A stretch of DNA of 64,000 bases, from contig JACOEM010000001.1 in assembly GCA_024998565.1 (NCBI GenBank), forward strand, positions 330,385-394,384, read 5' to 3'. This DNA is from Nitrospira sp. (GTDB lineage Bacteria; Nitrospirota; Nitrospiria; Nitrospirales; Nitrospiraceae). The position numbers and the translations under genes are program-made. This document shows positions 18,221 to 25,019 of the stretch, one piece after another (within the stretch, counting starts at the first letter, position 1; every line of letters starts with the position of its first letter). The notes beneath the pieces were generated by a model. It worked only from the letters and a program-made list of their open reading frames with translations. It was not told where the DNA came from and did no database searches.

Positions 18221-19279
18221 TCATCGCTGCTTCATCGACTGTTCGATGAGAGGTCGCAGCTCCAACAATTCAATGTTCGCCGGATCCATGGCCAAACCCC
18301 GGCTGACTGCCTGCTGGGCCTCGCTGAAGCGTTCCCGCCCCATTTCCACCAGCGCGGTGATGTAGCTGTCCCTGATGCGCTGCTCCCAGTCAGCCGGAGC
18401 CGCTTTGGCGCACCGGAAACCGAGGCCGACGCCGTAACTGTTATTGAGCGGATGATTCCAGAACCGGTGCGTCGAGCGAATCGTGCCTTCCGGTGCGATC
18501 CACGAGCCGCCGCGGATGACGCGCTTCTCGCCGACGGTCAAGCGGTCTACGTAGGTTCCCGTTCCACCGATCCACAAGGGTTTTTCCGGACCGGTGGGGT
18601 TCACCATGGTTTCGAGTCGCCCGTAGTATTTCGGGTCATACCAGTCGCCGACCCATTCGAAGACATTGCCCGCCATGTTGTACACGCCGTAGTAGCTGGC
18701 GCCCTCCGGATGAGAATCCACCGGCAAGGTCGCATCATGATGCCTGTCATAATTGGCCTTGTTGGAATCGAAGTCGTTGCCCCAGGGATAGAGGTTGCCG
18801 TGCGGGCCGCGGGCCGCCTTTTCCCATTCGGCTTCGGTGGGCAACCGCTTCCCGCGATACTCGCAGTAGGTTTTGGCGTCGATCCAGTTGACGCCCACCA
18901 CCGGCTGCTGAGGCTTATTCAAGCGCGGATCGTCCCAGTAGGCCGGCGCCGGATGACCGGTCGCCTTGATGAAGGCGCCATAGTCCTTGTTCGACACCTC
19001 GTACTTGTCGATCAGATAGGAATCCAGGAACACCATATGCGCCGGCCCCTCATCGTTGAACGCTTCGGCAGACAAAGGCGTCTTCATTCGTTTGTCGTAC
19101 AGCGTCAGCCGGCGACCGGAATCCGCCGGTGGAGCCTTGTCTAATCCCATGATCGACGGTCCTTGTCCCACGTAGACCATATCCGCGGGAATGATGGAAT
19201 CCTCCGCCTGCGCCGTCGCGGCCATGACGGCGACGGTCATGATCAGTCCTGCCCTGACTACGTTCCCCATTGTCTTCAT
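18221..19279 (-). CDS. Secreted SUMF1/FGE-fold protein B
   Basis: 352 residues from ATG 19279 after AGGAGGTATAGC. Signal peptide MKTMGNVVRAGLIMTVAVMA ends near TAQA. SUMF1 core: MVFLDSYLIDKYEVSNKDYG, ATGHPAPAYWDDPRLNKPQQ, RLPTEAEWEKAARGPHGNLY, YNMAGNVFEWVGDWYDPKYY, VIRGGSWIAPEGTIRSTHRF and GVGLGFRCAKA. No FGE-type catalytic Cys pair. A TPR-like tail (ALVEMGRERFSEAQQAVSRG) follows. It shares long identical stretches with protein A next to it, so they arose by tandem duplication. Confidence 0.88.
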   Translation of the reverse strand: MKTMGNVVRAGLIMTVAVMAATAQAEDSIIPADMVYVGQGPSIMGLDKAPPADSGRRLTLYDKRMKTPLSAEAFNDEGPAHMVFLDSYLIDKYEVSNKDYGAFIKATGHPAPAYWDDPRLNKPQQPVVGVNWIDAKTYCEYRGKRLPTEAEWEKAARGPHGNLYPWGNDFDSNKANYDRHHDATLPVDSHPEGASYYGVYNMAGNVFEWVGDWYDPKYYGRLETMVNPTGPEKPLWIGGTGTYVDRLTVGEKRVIRGGSWIAPEGTIRSTHRFWNHPLNNSYGVGLGFRCAKAAPADWEQRIRDSYITALVEMGRERFSEAQQAVSRGLAMDPANIELLELRPLIEQSMKQR

Positions 19280-19342
19280 GCTATACCTCCTGCGCTGAGG
19301 GCCGGGTCGGGGACGGTCAGCCGCCCCCTCCACGGCTACGTG

Positions 19343-20305
19343 CTACTTCTTCATGCTCTTCTTGATGAGATCGCGAGTGGCCAGATACTCTTTGTTGTCG
19401 GGATCCGCCGCCAGAGCCTTCTCGATAGAGGCGAGGGCGTCGGCATTCTTCTCCGCTCCCATGCCTACAAGCGCCTGAATGAAGGCATCCCGCCCGGCTT
19501 GAGCGGCCTCGTCGGACGCCACGCTGGCCGACTTCGCGCAACGGAAACCCAGCCCGACGCCGTAGGAGTTATTCTCGGGCTGATTCCAGAACCGGTGGCT
19601 GGTGTGCAGCGAGGTTTCCGGAGCCAGCCAGGACCCGCCACGCAACACCTTCACCGGCCCTTGATTCGCGAAGTTGTAGCCCTTCTCGGCGCCACGGGGA
19701 TTCAACGCATTGCTGGTGCGGTAATATTTCGGATCGTACCAGTCGTCCACCCACTCGAAGACATTGCCCGCCATGTTGTACACACCATACCCGCTCACCC
19801 CTTCAGGATAGGAGTCCACCGGCGTGGTGCGTCCCACATTCTGTCCATAGTTGGCCTTCTTCGGATCGAGGTGATGTCCCCACGGGTAGTGGTTGTCTCC
19901 CTCCGGACCCTTGGCAGCCTTTTCCCATTCCGCCTCGGTGGGCAACCGCTTGCCGTCCCACTTGCAAAAGGCGTTGGCGTCCGTCCAACTCACTCCGACG
20001 ACCGGTTGCTCGGGCTTGCTGAGCCGCGGATCGTCCCAGTAGGCCGGCGCCGGATGACCGGTCGCCCGCATGAACTCCTTGTACCGCGCGTTTGACGTCT
20101 CGAACTTGTCGATCAGGTACGCATCCAGCACCACCTGGTGCCTCACCTCATCGGAATGTTCGTTGCTGCCCATGGTGAACTCGCCGCTGGGGATGAGGAC
20201 CATGTCTTTATGGTCGCCGGCTGCCTTCGCCGACACGGCCATCGACATGGATCCAGCCACGAGCATCGCTCCTATTCCAATTTGTAGACCTGTGTGCCTC
20301 CGCAT
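19343..20305 (-). CDS. Secreted SUMF1/FGE-fold protein A
   Basis: 320 residues from ATG 20305 after AAGGAGGTTTCTC. Signal peptide ends near AVSAKAA. SUMF1 core: MVLIPSGEFTMGSNEHSDEV, YLIDKFETSNARYKEFMRAT, PVVGVSWTDANAFCKW, RLPTEAEWEKAAKGPEGDNH, YNMAGNVFEWVDDWYDPKYY and VLRGGSWLAPETSLHTSHRF. FGE catalytic cysteines are replaced. The C-terminal 45 residues form a TPR-like helix pair ending DLIKKSMKK, as in protein B. It is the second gene behind the operator array shared with the carH-like gene. Confidence 0.88.
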   Translation of the reverse strand: MRRHTGLQIGIGAMLVAGSMSMAVSAKAAGDHKDMVLIPSGEFTMGSNEHSDEVRHQVVLDAYLIDKFETSNARYKEFMRATGHPAPAYWDDPRLSKPEQPVVGVSWTDANAFCKWDGKRLPTEAEWEKAAKGPEGDNHYPWGHHLDPKKANYGQNVGRTTPVDSYPEGVSGYGVYNMAGNVFEWVDDWYDPKYYRTSNALNPRGAEKGYNFANQGPVKVLRGGSWLAPETSLHTSHRFWNQPENNSYGVGLGFRCAKSASVASDEAAQAGRDAFIQALVGMGAEKNADALASIEKALAADPDNKEYLATRDLIKKSMKK

Positions 20306-20362
20306 GAGAAACCTCCTTGGTTGAGAACCCTGACAGACCCCCCGGTGGGGTCACGATTGTTG

Positions 20363-20659
20363 CTAAACAGAGACCTGGCCCTGGAGGACCGGCTTCGACG
20401 TACTCATCTCCCGCACTGCGCCGGCAGCCTGCTGCAGGTACCGGTTCCACCGAATGACCGGATCGACGACATCCCCGCATTGCACACAACGCGAAGTGGT
20501 GCTATCGAGCCCGCTGGCTCCGTTCAACAGGTCCGTGCAGAAATCACGAACCATTAGTCCGCCGCATCGCAGGCAGCTCGACTCCTGCTGAACAGTCAGG
20601 ATCTGTCTCCGGATGTCACTCAGTCCCACAGTTCCTTCCATTGTCTTTGTGGTCGCCAT
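20363..20659 (-). CDS. Two-CxxC zinc-ribbon protein, paralogue 1
   Basis: 98 residues from MATTKTMEGTVGLSD; ATG 20659 follows GCGAGGAGTGATC. The zinc-ribbon core SSCLRCGGLMVRDFCTDLLN and SRCVQCGDVVDPVIRWNRYL matches the protein at 16202-16561. It is the first gene of the minus-strand run and directly faces the carH-like gene across the operator array, so it is the gene most certain to be controlled by that regulator. Function unknown. Confidence 0.78.
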   Translation of the reverse strand: MATTKTMEGTVGLSDIRRQILTVQQESSCLRCGGLMVRDFCTDLLNGASGLDSTTSRCVQCGDVVDPVIRWNRYLQQAAGAVREMSTSKPVLQGQVSV

Positions 20660-20679
20660 GATCACTCCTCGCATGTTCA

Positions 20680-20773
20680 TGTCCAATGTTTGCAACCTCT
20701 ATGTCCAATGTTTAACCTCTTTTGTCCAATGTGTCAATAGTTATTTTAATAAATATTTGACAAACATTGGACA
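20680..20773. promoter_or_regulatory. Operator array of TGTCCAATGTTT repeats between divergent genes
   Basis: TGTCCAATGTTT occurs at 20680-20691 and 20702-20713 and as TGTCCAATGTGT at 20723-20734, direct repeats spaced 22 and 21 bp (two helical turns); an inverted copy AAACATTGGACA is at 20762-20773, inside the spacer of the plus-strand promoter. Repeats also share an AACCTCT tail. Placement over both promoters fits a CarH/LitR repressor that binds as a tetramer to repeated sites. Confidence 0.8.
20709..20737 (-). promoter_or_regulatory. Candidate sigma-70 promoter for the minus-strand run
   Basis: TTGACA (20732-20737 on the minus strand), a 17-base spacer and a weak TAAACA as -10. It lies between and over operator copies 2 and 3, so bound repressor would block it. 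The -35 is consensus but the -10 is poor. Confidence 0.5.
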
Positions 20774-20785
20774 CAACCATATACT
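20757..20785 (+). promoter_or_regulatory. Sigma-70 promoter of the carH-like gene
   Basis: TTGACA at 20757-20762, 17-base spacer, TATACT at 20780-20785. The spacer contains the inverted operator copy, indicating autorepression. The expected start of transcription (about 20792) is only some 5 bases before the ATG at 20797, implying a nearly leaderless message. Confidence 0.75.
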
Positions 20786-20796
20786 TGGGATCAACA

Positions 20797-21714
20797 ATGA
20801 ATACGCACAGAATTCATAGGGTTGCGAAGCTCACCGGTCTGAGTCGCGATGTGATTCGAGTGTGGGAGCGCCGATTTGGCCTGCTGAAACCGACACGAGG
20901 CGCGAATCGCTATCGCAATTATTCGGATGAAGATGTGGCCTTGCTGCGCTATCTGAAGCAGCAATTGGATGCGGGAGCTTCAATCGGTGATCTCGCCAGG
21001 CTGGGGCGTGAGGAGTTGATTGCCCTCTTGCGCGCGGAAGCGCCGCGCACCGCCGCGGTGGACAATACGTTCGACCGACTCTTGCGGGAACTGCTCTCGG
21101 CCTTGGAACCATTCGACCGCGTCACATTCGAGAAACGCTTGAACGGCGCGGTCGCAGTCGTCCCGTTTGAAGAGGCACTCCACGGAATTCTGCTCCCGCT
21201 GCAGGAACGCGTCGGAGACCTGTGGCACAGCGGGCGCATCAGTATCGCCCTCGAACATTACGTGACCAGCCAAATTGAACAAAAACTGTATGCGGCCATG
21301 AATCAATTGCCGGTGGCGGAATTCGGCGCGAAAGTCGTCGTGGCCTGCCCGCCCGGTGAGGAGCACGACATTGCGGCATTGGCAGTCGCCTACCGTTGCC
21401 GCGTGCGTGGATGCCGGGTCTACTACTTAGGAGCCAACGTGCCGATCTCCTCCCTCGGCAGGCTCTGCAGGGAGGTCGCCCCGGATCTGGCCATCCTGTC
21501 GTTGACCCTGGTGCTGCAGGAAGGAAACGCCGCGGAATTGATTCACTCGCTCGCAGAGGAATTGAAACCCGTTACCACGGTCATGGCCGGCGGCCATGGC
21601 GCGCGCGTGATGCGCGATCAGTTTGCGCAATACGGCATCGATGTCCTGGATACCTTCAGCGAGTTGGACGAAGTGCTGGATCGATTCACCCGGCGATTTA
21701 CGATCCCGGGATGA
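20797..21714 (+). CDS. carH: CarH/LitR-type adenosylcobalamin photoreceptor regulator, MerR family
   Basis: 305 residues. N-terminal MerR helix-turn-helix (HRVAKLTGLSRDVIRVWERR, then FGLLKPTRGANRYRNYSDED). A four-helix cobalamin-capping domain carries W143 and E153-H154 (the Wx9EH light-sensing motif in DLWHSGRISIALEHY). A Rossmann B12-binding domain carries PPGEEHDI with H190, the residue expected to ligate cobalt, followed by YYLGANVPISSL. Spacings match Thermus CarH (W131, E141-H142, H177). In that family the dark tetramer holding AdoCbl represses and light breaks the Co-C bond and releases DNA. Divergent from the photolyase/fatty-acid run; operators lie in between. Confidence 0.9.
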   Translation: MNTHRIHRVAKLTGLSRDVIRVWERRFGLLKPTRGANRYRNYSDEDVALLRYLKQQLDAGASIGDLARLGREELIALLRAEAPRTAAVDNTFDRLLRELLSALEPFDRVTFEKRLNGAVAVVPFEEALHGILLPLQERVGDLWHSGRISIALEHYVTSQIEQKLYAAMNQLPVAEFGAKVVVACPPGEEHDIAALAVAYRCRVRGCRVYYLGANVPISSLGRLCREVAPDLAILSLTLVLQEGNAAELIHSLAEELKPVTTVMAGGHGARVMRDQFAQYGIDVLDTFSELDEVLDRFTRRFTIPG

Positions 21715-21732
21715 CAGAAAGGCACCGTTCGG

Positions 21733-22149
21733 ATGGCTCTCTATCCACTCACCGTGTTCTACGACGGAGCCTGTCCCATTTGCGCCCGAGAAATGGCGCT
21801 GATGAAGCGTCTGGATAGGACGCAACGCCTCACCCTGCTCGACTTCTCTCTTGCCGACTTCAATGCCGCACCGGCCGGCCTGGCTGTCACGGATCTGAGC
21901 ACAGTGATCCACGCCCAGTGGGCGGACGGCACCGTCATCACGGGCGTCGAGGTCTTCCGTGCGATTTGGGAGGCGATCGGTCTGAGATTCCTGTCTCGCC
22001 TCAGTCGGCTCCCGTTGGTTGCCCCACTCATGGTGACGGCCTACGGGTGGTTTGCCAGAAACCGGCTTTGGCTCACGGGCCGCAGCAATGCCTGTCCTCG
22101 AAATGCCTGCGCCGCAGCTTCCCCCGCGTCATTGCGAGCCCCGCAATAA
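21733..22149 (+). CDS. DCC family (DUF393) thiol-disulfide oxidoreductase-like protein
   Basis: 138 residues starting MALYPLTVFYDGACPICARE, the family's YDGxCPxC motif, followed by LTLLDFSLADFNA, VIHAQWADGTVITGVEVFRA and a tail ending in WLTGRSNACPRNAC. DUF393 proteins resemble thioredoxin-fold disulfide enzymes and often neighbour photolyase or LitR genes. It starts 18 bases after the carH-like stop and is probably co-transcribed. The ribosome site is weak. Substrate unknown. Confidence 0.82.
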   Translation: MALYPLTVFYDGACPICAREMALMKRLDRTQRLTLLDFSLADFNAAPAGLAVTDLSTVIHAQWADGTVITGVEVFRAIWEAIGLRFLSRLSRLPLVAPLMVTAYGWFARNRLWLTGRSNACPRNACAAASPASLRAPQ

Positions 22150-22565
22150 TCCGCCTCCTCTCGTTTCCCGCACCCCGATCATGACGGAGCACAACGGAGC
22201 CACGAGGCCCGGATCAAGCCTTCGTTCCTAGACCGTACACGTTCATCTATCTCGACAGACCTTGAGAGGGAGCACGGCGCAACGAGCGGTTCGTCGAGTC
22301 AGTCCCAGTCGGTCGAACCTCACCTCGCGCGAAGGAAAAGTCTGACAGCGGCGCCCTACACATCCATCCGAACCTCACCCAACAGCACTAACCATCACGA
22401 ACCGCCATGCCTGGGTAATTGCCTAGTGTCTACCTGAGAGCTCCCTTGCTGACAATTTCCAAGGAGATGCTACTGTTATGCAGAACGTCGTCCTGGTGCG
22501 AGACAGCGTCACCAGAATCATCGAGGACAGAACCGCCGCTTCACGTCACATTCATCCGTTTCAGC
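22150..22565. other. Intergenic stretch without a convincing gene
   Basis: 416 bases between the DCC and FliL-like genes. An AAGGAG followed 11 bases later by ATG at 22478 opens a short frame that overlaps the FliL-like gene in another phase and looks non-coding in composition. No terminator or promoter that I would defend. Confidence 0.4.
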
Positions 22566-23027
22566 ATGACATTACGCGTCAGCCTCATCGTGCTGTTCAG
22601 CATCGCCGCCATCCTGCTCCTGGTAGGCTATTTGGCGAGCCAGTACCATCCGGACCTCCTGCCGCATACGTTCTCGTTGCAAACCGCTCCTCCCGATCCC
22701 TCACAGGGGCAGCCAGGTGTGACCATCAACCTGCCGCCCGTCGTCGCGCCCGTGGATGACGGCCAACGCTACTATTACGTCCAAGTCAATTTGGCCTTGG
22801 AGCTTGATCGCTCGGGGACCGCCGGATTGATCCAGGCCCGCCACGACGCGATCGATCGGCAGGTGATGGAAATTCTTCACACCTATGCCGTCAGCGATCT
22901 CCGTGCGTCCGGGCAGCGACCGGCCTTGCGAGCAGACATTCGACGCGGCATCAACAAATTGCTTCCCAAAGGACAGGTCCAGAATGTCTACATTACCAAC
23001 TGGTTGATAACCCCCGTCGGGTACTGA
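22566..23027 (+). CDS. FliL-like single-pass membrane protein
   Basis: 153 residues with one N-terminal helix (LIVLFSIAAILLLVGYLA), a Pro-rich linker and a C-terminal domain with the FliL pattern: YYYVQVNLALELD, RHDAIDRQVMEILHTYAVSD, LRADIRRGINKLLPKGQVQN and VYITNWLITPVGY. FliL binds stators at the flagellar motor. No other flagellar gene is in the window, so this may be a FliL-fold (SPFH/stomatin-like) protein with another role. The ATG lacks a good ribosome site. Confidence 0.7.
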   Translation: MTLRVSLIVLFSIAAILLLVGYLASQYHPDLLPHTFSLQTAPPDPSQGQPGVTINLPPVVAPVDDGQRYYYVQVNLALELDRSGTAGLIQARHDAIDRQVMEILHTYAVSDLRASGQRPALRADIRRGINKLLPKGQVQNVYITNWLITPVGY

Positions 23028-23126
23028 CCCGCTTCCGCAAGAACTACGCTTGCCGACAGATCGACCTTCACACTCTGGTGCTGCTGAAAGACTGAGACAG
23101 CCAGTCCGGATGAAACCCGGCGTGCG

Positions 23127-24509
23127 TTAGACGAAGCGGACCGGCTGGTGCCGTGATTGGATGGTCATGCGGATGCCGTGTTTCGGGCGCAGGGTCACCA
23201 TGATCTCGGGCTCGACGTGTTCCTGCGCAAGCTGTAGATCGTAGCAGCGTCCGATCAGCGCCAGGAGCAGCGGCCCTTCCACCGTCGCGAAGTGCGTCCC
23301 CACGCAGGCCCGGGGGCCTGCGCCGAACGGCAGGTAGGCGCATCGGGGAGCCGGTCGTTCGCCCTCCAGCCAGCGCTCCGGCGTGAAACGCTCCGGATCG
23401 CGCCAGAAGGTCGGGTGCCGGTGCAAGTGATAGATGCCCACCAGGACAAGCGCTCCGGCAGGCAGGGTGAGGCCGCCGATGCTTGTGCGGCTGGCAGCCT
23501 TTCGCTGGACCGCCGGAACGGGGGGATATAAACGAACCGCTTCATCGAAAACCGCGCGCGTGTACGGGAGTTGTTGAAGATCGTCGGCCTGAGGCGTTCG
23601 ACCCTGCAGCACCCGGTCCACCTCCTGGTGAAAACGCGCCTTTACCTCCGGATGGGTGGCCAGCAGGTACCAGGTCCAAGCGAGGGCATTGGCGGTGGTC
23701 TCGTGTCCGGCAGCAAAGATGGTCAGCGCTTCATCCCGCAGTTCCTGATCGCTCAACCCGGCACCCGTGTCCTCATCGCGGGCCCTGAGGAGCAGATCCA
23801 GGAGATCGTCGTGCAGCGCTCCAGTGCGGCGGCGCTCGGCGATCAATCCATAGATGAGCTTGTCCATGAACTGCAGCGCGAGACGAAATTCACGGTTGCG
23901 CGGGGTCGGCACCCACAGGGGCAGGCGCAGGGGACTGTGAAACGAATCGAACGCATACTTCAGACTGACCCTGAGCGCATGACTGATCTGGTCGGTATGG
24001 TCGGCCACGTTTGTGTGAAACATCGTGTGAGAGATCACTTCGAGGGCCAATCGCATCATTTCGTCGGCGATATCGACCGTCCGCCCCACGTGGACGGTCC
24101 AACCTGCGATCCGCTGCTCGCCCACCTGCGCCATACGCTCGGCCATCGCCGCCATGCGGGCGCGATGAAAAACCGGTTGGATGATGCGCCGGTGCCGCTT
24201 CCAGACGTCGCCCGAACTGGTCACCAAGCCGTTACCTAAGACCAACGCAAGGCCGGTGGGACGCTGCGGCTCGTAGACTTTCACGAAACGATCGGCCTGA
24301 TGGACGAGAATCTCCTCCGCGAGATCGGGATGGCTGAGGAGGTAGAGCGTCTTGGGGCCGAGACGAAAGCGTAGCGCATCGCCATGCCGTCGCCACCACT
24401 GCGACATGGCCTCCAGCGGTTGCCGCCTGAACGCACGCAGGTGGCCCAGCAGAGGCTCACTGCCGGGAACATCGACCAACGTATGAGATGGTTTCACATC
24501 GACAGGCAT
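23127..24509 (-). CDS. Cytochrome P450
   Basis: 460 residues. Hallmarks in order: helix C WKRHRRIIQPVF, I-helix oxygen motif FAAGHETTANALAW, K-helix ExxR (FDEAVRLYPPVP), PERF-type PERFTPERWLEGE, and the heme loop FGAGPRACVGTHFA with the axial Cys. No membrane anchor, so soluble. Sequence character (AGHETTA, VPTPRN) is of the CYP family often found with lipid or terpenoid hydroxylation. No redox partner gene is adjacent. The start ATG 24509 has a weak ribosome site but gives normal family length. Confidence 0.93.
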   Translation of the reverse strand: MPVDVKPSHTLVDVPGSEPLLGHLRAFRRQPLEAMSQWWRRHGDALRFRLGPKTLYLLSHPDLAEEILVHQADRFVKVYEPQRPTGLALVLGNGLVTSSGDVWKRHRRIIQPVFHRARMAAMAERMAQVGEQRIAGWTVHVGRTVDIADEMMRLALEVISHTMFHTNVADHTDQISHALRVSLKYAFDSFHSPLRLPLWVPTPRNREFRLALQFMDKLIYGLIAERRRTGALHDDLLDLLLRARDEDTGAGLSDQELRDEALTIFAAGHETTANALAWTWYLLATHPEVKARFHQEVDRVLQGRTPQADDLQQLPYTRAVFDEAVRLYPPVPAVQRKAASRTSIGGLTLPAGALVLVGIYHLHRHPTFWRDPERFTPERWLEGERPAPRCAYLPFGAGPRACVGTHFATVEGPLLLALIGRCYDLQLAQEHVEPEIMVTLRPKHGIRMTIQSRHQPVRFV

Positions 24510-24843
24510 TGAGTGGGATGGGACGGTTGATTGTCGGACGCGCCGGGCATGGGATCTCGCAAGGACTGTTCCGCATGGTACAAACTTCGCATGAAGAGTG
24601 GTAGGGCCGAACCACCAGGGCTACATGGCGTTTGATTGTCCGGCGGTTAATGGCTCTGCAGATTCGGCTGCCGCTGGCACTCGCCGCCCTCTTACAGGCC
24701 CGGTCGAAGAGGTCTGGAAATTGAGGTGCCGCAGAATATTCGAAAGGCCAAGAAAAGAGCGGAGAAGAGAGAAAGACTGTTAGAGGGCTTTATCCCGTCG
24801 CCAAGAACGATCTAGAGAGGCTCCGGGGCGAGCAAGCTGTGTA
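24510..24843. other. Intergenic stretch between P450 and tRNA
   Basis: 334 bases. No coding signal, promoter or repeat that I can support. Confidence 0.4.
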
Positions 24844-24930
24844 TGGTGCCGAAGCCGGGAGTTGAACCCGGATACCCTTACGGGCGCTGGTACCTGAAAC
24901 CAGTGCGTCTGCCAGTTCCGCCACTTCGGC
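24844..24930 (-). tRNA. tRNA-Leu (CAG)
   Basis: 87 nt including an encoded CCA. Acceptor GCCGAAG pairs with CTTCGGC, the anticodon stem CTGGT/ACCAG encloses TTCAGGT (anticodon CAG), a long variable arm typical of leucine tRNAs is present (GCGCCCGTAAGGGT), and the T-arm is CCGGGTTCAACTCCCGG. Reads CUG codons. Confidence 0.95.
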
Positions 24931-25019
24931 ATGAAGAATAGAGCGGGATTATCGCTGATCGGTTTCGACCCGTCAAGGTGAGGAACATGAAAATATCCGT
25001 CGGCTGAGGTGAATCGGGC

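Noticed and set aside
16973..20305. Sulfatase-activating formylglycine-generating enzymes
   Set aside because: The catalytic cysteines are missing in all three and no sulfatase is nearby.
20680..20773. Possible CRISPR array from the repeated 12-base word
   Set aside because: Only three short direct copies with spacers of about 10 bases and one inverted copy; architecture is that of operators.
22478..22759. 93-codon plus-strand frame with AAGGAG upstream
   Set aside because: Overlaps the FliL-like gene in another phase, and its Arg/His/Pro-rich product looks non-coding; ribosome-site spacing is long.
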